A DNA stretch of 64,000 nt from Conchocele bisecta (Eukaryota > Mollusca > Bivalvia > Lucinida > Thyasiridae), in the NCBI GenBank assembly GCA_029237695.1, contig CM055265.1, positions 67,801,903-67,865,902 on the forward strand. The letters run 5' to 3'. The notes below the pieces were generated by a model. It made no database searches. It was not told where the DNA came from and saw nothing but the letters and a program-made list of their open reading frames with translations. Both the position numbers and the translations under genes were made by a program. Every line of letters begins with the position of its first letter. Position 1 is the stretch's first letter. Of the stretch, positions 10,738 through 21,821 are shown in pieces.

Positions 10738-13268
10738 GTCCCGCCTGCTTTAGCAGAAGCGGGACATAGGCATAGCTTTTCCGTCAGCTGTGTCGTCGGC
10801 GGCGTCGGCGGCGTCGTCGGCGGCGGCGTCAACATTTCACGTTAAGTTTTTGCGTTTAGCTCACTTTCCACAAAACTATAACTCCTACGACTTCCATACT
10901 TGGTATACATCAACACTGTGGTGTAACCATCTCACACAGAGGGAGCCCATGTCACCTTCACCTACTTTTCATGGTTCATTGACCTACTTTTCACATGCAT
11001 TCAACGTTAAGTTTTTGCGTTTAGCTCTGTTTTAACGCTCACTTTATGGTTTAATATTCCATACATGCATTTGTAACAACATCCCGCATCATTCTACAGA
11101 AAGCCCATGGTGCCCGCTAACTAAACCCCAAATAACCCCAAAGGTCAAGGTCACTGACTTAGAAATTTCCGTGTTTGCACAAATTAACGCTCACTTTATG
11201 GTTTAATATTCCATACATGCATTTGTAATAACATCCCGCATCATTCTAAAGAAAGCCCATGGTGCCCGCTAACCCCAAATAACCCCAAAGGTCAAGGTCA
11301 CTGACTTAGAAATTTCCGTGTTTGCACAAATTAACGCTCACTTTATGGTTTAATATTCCATACATGCATTTGTAACAACATACCGCATCATTCTACAGAA
11401 AGCCCATGGTGCCCACTAACCCCAAATAACCCCAAAGGTCAAGGTCACTGACTTAGAAATTTCCGTGTTTGCACAAATTAACGCTCACTTTATGGTTTAA
11501 TATTCCATACATGCATTTGTAACAACATCCCGCATCATTCTACAGAAAGCCCATGGTGCCCGCTAACCCCAAATAACCCCAAAGGTCAAGGTCACTGACT
11601 TAGAAATTTCCGTGTTTGCACAAATTAACGCTCACTTTATGGTTTAATATCCCATACATGCATTTGTAACAACATCCCGCATCATTCTACAGAAAGACCA
11701 TGGTGCCCGCTAACCCCAAAGGTCAAGGTCACTGACTTAGAAATTTCCGTGTTTGGAAAAATTAACGCTCATTTTATGCTTTAATATTCCATACATGCAT
11801 TTGTAACAACATCCCGTATCATTCTACAGAAAGCCCATGGTGCCCGCAAACCCCAAAGGTCAAAGTCGCTGACTTAGAAATTAACGCTCAGTTTATGCTT
11901 TAATATTCCATACATGCATTTGTAACAACATCCCGCATCATACTACAGAAAGCCCATCATTCTACAGAAAGCCCATGTTGCCCGCTAACCCCAAAGGTCA
12001 AGGTCACTGATTTCCGTGTTTGGAAAGATTAACGCTCATTTTATGCTTTAATGTTCCATACATGCATTTGTAACAACATTTCCCGCATCATCACAAAGCA
12101 TGCCCGCTAACCCAAAGGTCAAGGTCATGCTAGATTTCGTGTTTGGAAAAGTTAACGCTCAGTTTATCTTTAATATTCCCATATATGCATGTAACAACAT
12201 CCCGCTCATTCTACAGAAAGCCCATGCCCGTATCTCCAAAGGTCAAGGTCACTGACTTAGAAATTAACGCTCAGTTTATGCTTTAATATTCCATACATGC
12301 ATTTGTAACAACATCCCACATCATTCTACAGAAAGCCGCCCATCATTCTACAGAAAGCCCATGGTGCCCGCTAACCCCAAAGGTCAAGGTCACTGACTTA
12401 GAAATTTCCGTGTTTGGAAAAATTAACGCTCAGTTTATGCTTTAATATTTCATACATGCATCTGTAACAACATCCCGCATCATTCTACAGAAAACCCATG
12501 GTGCCCGCTATCCCCAAAGGTCAAGGTCACTGACTTAGAAATTAAAGCTCAGTTTATGCTTTAATATTCCATACATGCATTTGTAACAACATCCCGCATC
12601 ATTCTACAGAAAGCCCATAATTCTACAGAAAGCCCACGGTGCCCGCTAACCCCAAAGGTCAAGGTCACTGACTTAGAAATTTCCGTGTTTGGAAAAATTA
12701 ACGCTCAGTTTATTTATGCTTTAATATTTCATACATGCATTTGTAACAACATCCCGCATTCATTCTACAGAAAGCCCATGGTGCCCGCTGACCCAAAGGT
12801 CAAGGTCACTGACTTAGAAATTCCCGTGTTTGTTTGGAAAAGTTAATGCTCAGTTTATGCTTTAATATTCCATATATGCATTTGTAACAACATCCCGCAT
12901 CATTCTACAGAAAGCCCATGGTGCCCGCTATCCCCCCAAAGGTCAAAGGTCACTGACTTGGAAAATTAACGCTCAGTTTATTCATTAATATTCCATACAT
13001 GCATTTGTAACAACATCCCGCATCATTCTACAGAAAGCCCATGGTGCCCGCTAACCCCAAAGGTCAAGGTCACTGACTTAGAAATTTACATGTTTGGAAA
13101 AGTGAACGCTCAGTTTATGCTTTAATATTCCATACATGCATTTGTAACAACATCCTGCATCATTCTACAGAAAGCCCATGGTGCTCACTAACCCCAAGGT
13201 TATTACAAGCTCCTTATATACTATCAAACTGCGCCAGGCGGGACATTTTGCTCCGCGGAGCTCTTGTT
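10738..13268. mobile_element. Helitron/HINE-like element carrying a tandem array
   Basis: It starts with a hairpin (GTCCCGCCTGC..AGCAGAAGCGGGAC) followed by a GGC/GTC-rich tract (10789-10830). It ends with GCTCCGCGGAGC followed by TCTTGTT. A 3' hairpin near the end, insertion into a T-rich site and a central tandem array fit Helentron-associated (HINE) elements. No Rep/helicase coding is present. The class is inferred. Confidence 0.7.
11032..13200 (+). repeat. Tandem array, about 147-bp units, about 15 copies
   Basis: TTAACGCTCACTTTATGG starts recur at 11032, 11184, 11331, 11478 and 11625, giving a 147-bp spacing in the early copies. Later copies are shorter after loss of an AACCCCAAAT block and are more diverged. 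Nearly every unit has AAAGGTCAAGGTCACTGACT and CCATACATGCATTTGTAACA. Confidence 0.95.
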
Positions 13269-13568
13269 GATGATAAAAATGGAAAATAGAAAATAAACAG
13301 CAGACAACACAATATTAAGATAGCGGTGTAAGGGTTAAACTGTGGTCCCATCTCGTTATGATCTTTGTGTTGCTGGGACGTTAAACCCATTCACTTTCAA
13401 TGACGTAATTGTGAGCCCTGTAGTCCCTGATCAGGCTGCACGGATGCGCAGTCTGATCTGGGACTACACTGTTCACAAATGCAAAGTTCCTTTACGTCCG
13501 CTGACCAAATAGACAATATATATGTCCGCTGACCACATATTTATTGTCCATTTCTTGTTCTGTTTCAG

Positions 13569-13680
13569 TGTTCTTCAAATGAATTGACCAACGGTGTGAT
13601 AAACGCAGCATTTATGCTGCTATTTAAAGATCTTATTCGATTGTTCGCATGTTATAATGATGGTGTAATTAACTTATTAG
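13569..13680 (+). CDS. PICALM: PICALM exon e (ANTH domain, [12 protein letters not shown] block)
   Basis: The acceptor is cttgttctgtttcag and the donor is ttag|gtaagt. It reads [20 protein letters not shown] then [17 protein letters not shown]. The last base G joins AA of the next exon to give Glu (phase 1). A roughly 2.9 kb nested transposon complex fills much of the preceding intron. Confidence 0.97.
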
Positions 13681-13816
13681 GTAAGTTAATAGTGACAGGT
13701 CAAGGTCACTGAGGACTTATGTTCACCTTGTATATAAGGCAAATGTGTTGTTTTTCTTCTTCATTTATTCAACTTGTTTTATTATCAAGGCTGCCAGTGA
13801 GGGGATTAGCTTATAG

Positions 13817-14380
13817 TCTGTTTCACGAAAGCTGCCCAAATTTTACGGCCATGTAAACAATTCAAAAACCATATTTTGTTGGATAATATTAAATTAAAGG
13901 AAAATTTAAGAATGGGCCTTCTTTTTATTTAGTGAAATTTGGTCAAATATTGATTTTATTACGAAAACTTGATTTGTCTATGGGAATTTAACATGGGGGG
14001 GAAAGGTAGAGGAGTTGTGGGAGGAGTCAAAAAACGAAAAATTTTGGAAATTGACTCCGCAACCTAGCTAGATAGCTTGGAAATGATCTAACTAAGAAAA
14101 CAAAAGTTAAATTTTAAAAATCGGACCAGTATTTCTGAAATTCTAAAAAATTTCCTCATGTTAAATCCCCATAGACATCTTCACTCCGTGAAGATGTCTA
14201 TGGGAATTTAACATGGGGAAATTGTTTTTTCGCAATAAAATCAATATTTGACCAAATTTCACGAAATAAAAAGAAGGCTCATTCTTAAATTTTCCTTTAA
14301 TTTAATATTTATATCGAAAAAAAATAATTTTTTTAATTGTTTATATGGCCGTAAAATTTGGGCAGCTTTCGTGAAACAGA
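13817..14380. mobile_element. 564-bp foldback element with TTATAG flanks
   Basis: Long inverted arms run from TCTGTTTCACGAAAGCTGCC to GGGCAGCTTTCGTGAAACAG, and TTATAG lies on both sides (13811-13816, 14381-14386). Inside, TCTATGGGAATTTAACATGG occurs on both arms. Confidence 0.85.
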
Positions 14381-14751
14381 TTATAGTGATAATGACGCCC
14401 TTGTTAACTTAATAGGTAAGTTACATGAATATTAAACTATACCTTAGCAAGTATAGAGGAAGGATATTTAGTTGGCATAGATCCATGAATTTCAATTTCT
14501 AAACTTACTAAGCATATTGCCGGTACTATAATTATGAACTAAAAGTGAAACAGCTTGGATGGCAGATTATCTTGATCCATTAACACCATATCAGCTTCGA
14601 GCGCATGTGCTGAAACGTTCCATTTATCAAATGATAACACGTTCCATTACTGAATGACGTCATTATCAAGTATCAGTACACAATATAAAACATGGCTACT
14701 GTCCACATTTCTCTCAACACAATAATGATGTCAGAATATTTATTGCTGTTC

Positions 14752-14894
14752 TAGCAAGTAATTTTCATATTTTTTTTAGAGAGAAAAAACGCACACCCTT
14801 TTCATATAAAATGGATTAGTCTGAAAATCATATTTTGTGACGATGTGTGAAAATTAACATATCAAAATCAGTTTAGGGGTGAAATACTTTAACA
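14752..14894. mobile_element. Family F fragment
   Basis: Half an F element: AATTTTCATATTTTTTTTAG, AATCATATTTTGTGACGATG and AGGGGTGAAATACTTTAAC. Confidence 0.6.
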
Positions 14895-14996
14895 ATATCT
14901 TCTATCCAGCGGAATAACCAATCCTCGGGATATGAGTTGAAGCAAGGGCCAATATTCATATACATGATATATGTCTGACAGTATTGCAATTGTTCT

Positions 14997-15241
14997 GGGG
15001 GCCGTTTCACAAAACTTTGTACGCACTAAAATGTTTGTAAGTGCAAAATTATGATGGTGTGTACATTTCACATTAATACATTTTTCTTGTAAACAATTAT
15101 TGGATTTACATTTATTGAGCATAGGCTGCATATGCAGCCTATACTCAATAAATGTAAATCCATCAATTGCAATTTACAGATGATACTAAATTTGCACTTG
15201 TGAACATTTTAGTCGGTCAAAGTTTAGTGAAACGGCCCCCG
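14997..15241. mobile_element. Family D foldback MITE
   Basis: GGGGGCCGTTTCAC to GTTTAGTGAAACGGCCCCC, with the central GAGCATAGGCTGCATATGCA palindrome. Confidence 0.88.
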
Positions 15242-15313
15242 GATGTGGTTGGTTGGTCTGAAAGTAAACCAACAATTCTTCCAAAACAGTTCATTGCTGG
15301 TTCTACCCGTTGA

Positions 15314-15505
15314 AGGATGGATTGTGGCCAAGGTGTTAATGCACTGGACTTCAAACCAGAGGTTGTGGGTTCAAACTTCACCTTAGGCGTAACAAAATAC
15401 TTTCTTAGTATCCTACTGGTCTTTCGGATGAGACTTGAAACCAAGGTCCTGTCCCTAAATAACCTTAGCTGTTGCTGGGATGTTAAACCCATTCACTTGC
15501 ATTTC
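15314..15505 (+). mobile_element. SINE type 2
   Basis: The head TTGTGGCCAAGGTGTTAATG is followed by box B, GGGTTCAAACT, then TTTCGGATGAGACTTGAAAC and TAGCTGTTGCTGGGATGTTA with CCCATTCACTT. Confidence 0.78.
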
Positions 15506-15720
15506 ATTCTACCTGTTTGATCATTTAGCTGATATGGTGTTAAAACGTCTATTGTTGATACTTTTATATCTGTTCTTGATTTCTGTGCAATTAACTTTAT
15601 TGCTTGCCAATATTAAACAATAATATTCTTCATGCGCACATGCTATGCAGGGGCATCGAAACAGGTCCGGCAGGTCCGGCGATTGCCGGATCAATACTTT
15701 TGACGTATTTGGAATTCATA

Positions 15721-16313
15721 TACAGGTCATTCTCGTTATCTCGAAGTCGAATGGACTGATGAAAATATCCGAACTTCGAGATAACAATTCGCCAAATTGA
15801 TCGGGAAAAAAATCTGAACAAAATCGCTTCAGAAATTCCTCTACTTTATTTCCGGGTTTTCATAAATCGCGGCTTGAGTTTATTCTAAGCTGGTTTTGTA
15901 ATTAACAGACTTATTGCTTCACCGTTTAATTAATTTTTCTGTTAAAAAAGAGATTTGATATCACATGAAGTCTAATTGATTAATTCTGGTTTTAAGTGAA
16001 CTGCTTCAACTGGTCATGCAATGCATTTTAGCGGCGGCGGTGTCTTTGATTTCTATAATCGCGCTGATTCAGACTTGGTGGCGCTGGGCGCTTAATTTTT
16101 GCATCGACATATCGGAATAGAAATGTGAAGGAAACATACTATCGGGACTTGATTTCCACTTCGACTAAACCAATATATCGACATATCCGATATCGAGTTA
16201 TCAGGAGTAAAATATATGATCTATATAGGGAATTCTGCCGGGACCTTGGACGTATATCGAGATAAGCAGGTATATCGAGATAAACAATATCGATATAACG
16301 AGATTCAGCTGTA
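15721..16313. mobile_element. Tigger-like nonautonomous element with degenerate TIRs
   Basis: The left end is ACAGGTCATTCTCGTTATCT and the right end ATATAACGAGATTCAGCTGT. TATCGAGATA-type sub-repeats lie near both ends. No transposase frame was found. Confidence 0.5.
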
Positions 16314-16369
16314 TAAGCAATCGGAATGTACATATTTTTTCATAATTTTTTCTCATTTCTCATCAGAAG

Positions 16370-16440
16370 TGTATGTTGTTACCACTCAGTTGAACCGTCT
16401 CGGCGAGACGGTTCAACTGAGTGGTAACAACATACACTTT
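16370..16440. repeat. Family G hairpin core upstream of a PICALM exon
   Basis: TATGTTGTTACCACTCAGTT pairs with AACTGAGTGGTAACAACATA around GAACCGTCTC and GAGACGGTTC. Confidence 0.85.
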
Positions 16441-16524
16441 GGGTGGGTAGCGGGTGCACCCACTAGATTCGCCGGACCAATATTATGATGCTTCTGGCAC
16501 TCCTGCTATGTTTGTATATTGCAG

Positions 16525-16631
16525 AAAAATACTTTGATATGAACAAGAAGCATTGTAAAGAAGCGTTAGATATTTATAAGAAATTCCTGGTGCGCATGGA
16601 CAAAGTCTCAGAATTCCTTCGCGTCGCAGAG
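16525..16631 (+). CDS. PICALM: PICALM exon f (ANTH domain, KYFDM block)
   Basis: The acceptor is gtttgtatattgcag and the donor is gag|gtgggt. AA completes Glu, then it reads [20 protein letters not shown] and [15 protein letters not shown], matching the SNARE-binding late helices of the ANTH fold. It ends in phase 0. A family G-type hairpin core (16370-16440) lies about 85 nt upstream of the acceptor. Confidence 0.97.
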
Positions 16632-16689
16632 GTGGGTACATATGTGTTGTTGTCGGATTGGAGTTTGGAGAATATAACTCGTCAGTTTC

Positions 16690-16845
16690 AGTATAGTGGT
16701 ATTGGCAAATAGTGTAGATCCAGATGAAAGTAAACCGGTGTCTCATCATAAATGGACTGGTCTGATAATCATTTTGTGACGATTGGATTACTGTAGTTGC
16801 ACATATCACAGTCCATTACAGTTACTTAGAGGTGAATGGGTTAAC
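16690..16845. mobile_element. Family F fragment
   Basis: GTGTAGATCCAGATGAAAGT through TTAGAGGTGAATGGGTTAA; the central part is shortened. Confidence 0.65.
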
Positions 16846-17527
16846 TAATATGACATTTGTGACGAGCATGCACAAATATCAGAGCCCACATGTGTTTGAA
16901 AATGTTCTCAGCACATACTCCGTTCTATTGCTCAAAATCAGGGAGTTTAATTGGTTGAGGCTGAGCTATGCTCAGTCTCAGTCAATCAAGCTACGTGATT
17001 ACAAAATTTGGACCATGTGCTCAGGATGTTTTGTAAGCATGGTCTATGAAAATCTTCAAAGCCTCAAAGAGCAAACTATTTTTGTCAGGTGGCTATGATT
17101 ATAAGCTTGGGTTTGTCAGATCTTGTCCATTTATTGTCCAGTGTCCATGTGTATGCATACACTTCTCTGAAATCTGTATTTACTAGATTTCTCTACAAAC
17201 AATAAATCAAGCTATGCATGTTTATCATCATCCACAGTTTCATTATATATAGCCTACTTGCAGCTTCCATGCTCAAGGTGAAGGTTGAATAACTCAATTT
17301 TGTACGTTGAAAGTTTTGTCAGTAATTGATATCTCCAGCCGTAAGCTGGGTAGTCTTCAAACTTCACATGCTTGTTTATACTTGTATACATTTCATTCTG
17401 TAGCCCACCCATGTGTTCCTATATCCTTGTCTTTATACATTTTTGGATTGTATGTATTTTTAAGTATCATATATCGAATCGCATTTTGGGTCTTGTCCGT
17501 CTGGTTCAAACTAATTCCATGATGACT

Positions 17528-18079
17528 ACTGTCTGTTCCACGTTTTGCTGCCGACAAACATTTGGCTATTAAACACATTAAATCTAAAAAATATTTAAAA
17601 GTAAGTACTTTTTCATCAATAACAAAACAGTCACCCTCCCGAAAAAAAATTATTTGATGAAATTCCATCAAATAACGATTTTCCTATGGGAATTTAACAT
17701 GGGGGCTAAAAATAGATTTTTTAAAAATATTTTTTGATTTGTGGACCGATTTTCGAAATCTAACTTTTGTTTTCTTAGTTACATCATTTTCAAGCTATCT
17801 CGCCAGGTTTCGGAGTCAATTTCCAAATATTTTCGTTTTTTGATCCTTTAGGATGAAAAAACGAAAAAAATTGGAAATTGACTCCCCATGTTAAATTCCC
17901 ATAGGAAAATCGTTTTTTCGCAATAAAATCAATATTTGATGGAATTTCATCAAATAATTTTTTTTGGGGAGGGTGACTTTTTTGTTGTTGATGAAAAAGT
18001 ACTTACTTTTAAATAGTTTCTAGATTTAATGTGTTTAATAGCCAAATGTTCGTCGGCAGCAAAACATGGAACAGACAGT
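17528..18079. mobile_element. 552-bp foldback element
   Basis: The arms run from ACTGTCTGTTCCACGTTTTG to CAAAACATGGAACAGACAGT, enclosing ATGGGAATTTAACATGGGGG-type arms also seen in the 13817-14380 element. It ends 62 nt before the PICALM exon at 18141. The stretch 16850-17525 shows nothing I can name. Confidence 0.82.
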
Positions 18080-18140
18080 AATGTTGAATTGACATATAAT
18101 CAAATTCCCTCGATCAATGGATGTTTAATATATATTTCAG

Positions 18141-18182
18141 AATGTCGGCATAGACAAAGGGGATATTCCGGATCTAGCAAAG
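18141..18182 (+). CDS. PICALM: PICALM exon g (14 codons, GIDKGDIPDL)
   Basis: The acceptor is taatatatatttcag and the donor is aaag|gtatgg. It reads NVGIDKGDIPDLAK, matching QVGIDRGDIPDLSQ of the family. It is phase 0 at both ends. It is followed by the 17.5 kb repeat-filled intron. Confidence 0.95.
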
Positions 18183-18504
18183 GTATGGAACTGATCCCAG
18201 TGTTCCCAAATGACGCATACGATATCTGTCCGCCTTTGTTCTACCCGCGTTACCAGTGACCCCCAGATATTGATAGCCATCCCAGTTGGGTTGTATTGCA
18301 TATTTTGCCAAAGTCTAACAAAAGCTAGCTTTCAATAGCCTATTTCATCAACATGGCAAAGTAAACTTCGCTAGCAAAGTATACTTTGATGGAGAAATTT
18401 TCAATTTAAGGATAAATTTATTATACCCCCCGCAACGAGTTGTGGGGGGGTATACTGGAGTCAGGTTGTCCGTCCGTCCGTCCGTCCGTCCGTCTGGGCA
18501 CACA

Positions 18505-18660
18505 TTAGGGTACTTATGTGGCTAGCCCCACAGGGTTATGGACTTAGTAAAGGATAGGGTTGGTTACAATTAGCCACCTAAAAAATCCTTTTATGTGGCT
18601 AAAAATCCTTTTATGTGGCTAATATTTAACATGTGATAAGCCACATAAGTATAGTACTGT
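18505..18660. mobile_element. Foldback segment, ACTTATGTGGCTAGCC family
   Basis: TACTTATGTGGCTAGCC at the left mirrors AAGCCACATAAGTATA at the right, about 150 bp. The same segment sits in the same position in the element at about 25186-25535, so it may be a fixed module. Confidence 0.65.
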
Positions 18661-18699
18661 AAGAACGTGCGTGCGTGCGTCCGTCCGTGCGTCCGCGTA

Positions 18700-19900
18700 A
18701 ACTTAACATCAGAGAAATATTCTTATAACTTTGATTTCCTTCATGTAAAATGCTTAATATTTCACACATGCATTCCTGTAAGGCTCTACTACTATGCTGT
18801 GCCAAATCCACGACCGTCCAAACCCCGCTGATCCCAAGGTCAAGGTCAAATACTTAGTCTCTTTACAAAACTTAACATCAGAGAAATATTGTTATAACTT
18901 CTATTTCCGTCATCTAAAATGCTTAATATTTCACACATGCATTCCTGTAAGGCTCTACTACCATGCTGTGCCAAATCCACGACCATCCAACCCCCGCTGA
19001 TACCAAGGTCAAGGTCAAATACTTAGTCTCTTTACAAAACTTAACATCAGAGAAATATTGTTCTAACTTCTATTTCCTTCATCTAAAATTCTTAATATTT
19101 CACACATGCATTCCTGTAAGGCTCTAATACCATGCTGTGCCAAATCCATGACCGTCCAACCCCCGCTGATCCCAATGTCAAGGTCAAATACTTTTAGTCT
19201 CTTTACAAAACTTAACATCAGAAATAATTATAACTTCTATTTCCTTCATTGAAAAATTCTTATTATTTCACTTGTGCATTCCTCTAAGGTTGTACTATCA
19301 TGCTGTGACAAATCTACGACTGTCCAACCCCCGCTGATCCCAAGGTCAAGGTCACATACTTAGTCTCTTTACAAAACTTAACATCAGAGAAATATGTTAT
19401 AACTTCTATTTCTTTCATTGAAAATTCTTAATATTTCATATGCTGTGACAAATCCCCGCTGATCTCGAGGTCAACGTCACATACATACCGTATACCTCCA
19501 ATTAACCCCCCCCCCTCCTAATAAACGCCCCCTTCCCTACAAATAAAAAAAAATATATATATATTTACCAATGACTGCCAATTTCAAACACAAATAATCC
19601 TTAAATCCTTATTTGTGTTTGAAATTGGCGGTCCTTGGTAATTTATTTAATTTATTTTTATTTTTTTACTGGCTAATAAACGCCCCCCCTTTTGTAAAAT
19701 GTAACGCCTCCGGGGGCGTTAATTCGAGGTTATACGGTAGTCTCTTTACAAATCTTAACATCAGAGAAATCGGTTATAACTTCTATTTCCTTGCTCGGAT
19801 CTGCTTCACATTTCACACACTCATTGCTCCAATGGACCTCTACCACCCTGTGACAAATTCACGTTCATGCCGCTCGCGCTAATCCCAGAGTCAAGGTCAC
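18700..19900 (+). repeat. Tandem array, about 169-bp units, about 6 copies
   Basis: ACTTAACATCAGAGAAATAT recurs at about 18701, 18870, 19039, 19210, 19375 and 19747. Each unit has TATTTCACACATGCATTCCT and a CCCAAGGTCAAGGTCA core. It is interrupted at 19487-19740. Confidence 0.92.
19487..19740. mobile_element. TA-flanked MITE inside the array
   Basis: Its ends TACCGTATACCTCCAATTAA and TTAATTCGAGGTTATACGGTA are inverted, with C-rich subterminal repeats (ACCCCCCCCC, GCGTTAATT). It interrupts a unit of the 169-bp array at a TA. Confidence 0.75.
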
Positions 19901-20097
19901 AAGCCCACACACTTGGACATTTTTACATATTTTAGGGGTACCTGGGCCCACGCGGGGGGTATTCCGTAAGCCTCGCTTACTGACCAATCTAGTTAATTTT
20001 TATTATACTGAATTTATTACATTATCACAGCCATTTTGGCTGTGATAATGTAATAAACTCAGTATAATAATTCTGCATACGTTTAATCATCAAATAC

Positions 20098-21237
20098 ACT
20101 GCAGCTCCATTATAACGCGGTGGTCGGGGTCCAAGATTTCAAACCGCGATCGAATCCGACCGCGTTATAAAATTTCGGGACATGCACGGGTACTGGTACT
20201 GCACGGGTTACTGGTATCATCCGCATTTCTGTTACCAACTATTGCGGGAATTCCATTAGCAACGGACCCATATAAAATCATGTCTTTTGAACAGAAGTTA
20301 AAGTAATTATTAATAATGCCTATGACATACAAACTTGTATTAATGTATTAAACATATGAGTTATTTATAAAATCATGCTTATTACGTTGTATAGTGCTCG
20401 CGATAGACAGACGCTTATTACAATGTATACTACTCGCGATCAACAGGCGCTTAAAAGGATTAATTGATAATAAATAATGCCTATGGTCACGTGTCCTGCC
20501 TATTCATGCGGACGATTATCTGTTGATACGTGCATAATCTCAGAATGTGGGGTCACGTGATCTATTGTTTACGCTGCAACAGTCATATTATGAATGAAAT
20601 TTACGATTTAAGCGAGATTGCCGTGGGCTGCAGTGTAAACAATAGACCAAGTGATCCCATACCCAGATAATGCTGAAACACCAGTCTATTTATAGAACGC
20701 TAAATATTACACCTGGGAGTAAAGAAAAAGAAAGGCTATCTAACACGCAACCATTTATTAGCGACAATTATGTGTTAACACAGATACATTGACATTACTT
20801 GGTGACAAAAAGCGGTACATTTACGTGACTGGAGAAATGGTGCTCATGGGATTTGTGACCAGTGTAGCTTCTGATCAGGTGTTACATTGGTCGGAAAGCT
20901 CCTTTGATACGACCATTACTTCGTGAATACATGTCAATTGAGATTAAGGTAATTGAATTGATTAATAAATATGCCTATTAACATGATTACCTGATTAAAG
21001 GTATTACATTTGCTAACATACTAATAATAATCCTTTCATGGACTTTGAACTTCGTTGTTTGAATAAACTTACAGAAATCACGAATCAACTAATTACACGA
21101 TGACTACGACGTCCGACAATTTCTTTTCTTTTTTCTTTTTTTCTTGATTTTGAAAAAAAAAAAATTGGGATCCACGAGAGACCCGCGTTATAATGGAGAT
21201 CGCGCTATACGCGACCGCGTTATAATGGAGCTGCAGT
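20098..21237. mobile_element. pogo/Tigger-like nonautonomous element, TA target
   Basis: CACTGCAGCTCCATTATAAC at the left and GTTATAATGGAGCTGCAGTG at the right, flanked by TA, inside family B. Internally it has GGTCACGTGATCTATTGTTT-type inverted segments and a short family C fragment (about 20826-20890). No transposase frame. Confidence 0.82.
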
Positions 21238-21394
21238 GTATATGCAGTCTATATGAAATAATGCATTTCGGGAAAAATAAATGATTACTCCTCAAAGCAT
21301 ACTTTGCTAGATAAGCAGACTTTGCAATGTTGGTGAAAAAGGCTACAGGTGTAAAACTTGGTAAGCAACAGTTGAGGAGTGGCGAGATAGGTAT

Positions 21395-21640
21395 GAGACA
21401 GGCCATGTGATTTTGTACCTAAGATGTGCGAAAATTTAAAATTCTTCTGCAAATGATGTCAAGAGTTGACGAACTGCTCAGAGCAAATTGAAATGCGGAA
21501 TAGAATTCTGCATTTGCTATGAAAATGTTGTCAATCTTCAACGCCATTTACAGAAAATATAACATTTTTTGCAAATATTTTTCATGAAAAATCGCACGTC
21601 TTAGATACAAAATCACATGGATCGTCTCATACGTGAATAG
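21395..21640. mobile_element. Family M foldback MITE
   Basis: CATGTGATTTTGTACCTAAG mirrors TTAGATACAAAATCACATGG, with an internal ATTTACAGAAAATAT arm. A related copy is at 27138-27381. Confidence 0.65.
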
Positions 21641-21821
21641 GTGGTATAGGTAAGGTAAATATGTGAAATTATCTACAAAAGACGACAACATTCACTTGAA
21701 TGGAACAATGTCACATTTCAGCGATGTGCTACTAGGTAGACAAAAGAAACCAATCAATGACTTAAATACTAACAGTGTAGATGTACAGGCTGAGATCTAC
21801 CTAGGTCAATCACCAAGATCA

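Larger units (their letters stand above)
10559..13338. mobile_element. Family A MITE inside the SINE, itself split
   Basis: TTAA lies at 10559-10562 and 13335-13338. The left part ends GCATGTTTTT (10737) and the right part resumes GATGATAAAAATGG (13269). Intact copies read GCATGTTTTTGATGATAAAA. Confidence 0.88.
10444..13405 (+). mobile_element. SINE type 2 split by a nested insertion
   Basis: The left half runs 10444-10562 (GGGATGGGCCGTGTCC to GGATGAGACTTTAA). The right half resumes at 13335 (TTAAACTGTGGTCCC to GACGTTAAACCCATTCACTT). Other copies read GATGAGACTTTAAACCGAGG across this point, so a TTAA insertion split it. Confidence 0.85.
18423..19994 (+). mobile_element. Helitron/HINE-like element with tandem array
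   Basis: The 5' hairpin is ATACCCCCCGCAACGAG..TTGTGGGGGGGTAT, followed by a TCCG microsatellite (18469-18497). Its 3' hairpin GTAAGCCTCGCTTAC is followed by TGACCAATCTAGTT, so CTAG/T lies at the boundary. It sits in a T-rich site of family B. A remnant of the same 3' end is at about 45973-46030. Confidence 0.7.
18335..21346. mobile_element. Family B MITE split by two large insertions
   Basis: The pieces are 18335-18422, 19995-20098 and about 21236-21346. Together they restore a family B layout (ATAGCCTATTTCATCAACAT, central ATTACATTATCACAGCC, then GGTGAAAAAGGCTAC). Insertions are at 18423-19994 and 20098-21237. Confidence 0.88.

Noticed and set aside
10738..19994. Autonomous Helitron with Rep/helicase
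   Set aside because: Ends and arrays suggest rolling-circle relatives, but no Rep or helicase motif is readable in any frame, so only nonautonomous elements are called.
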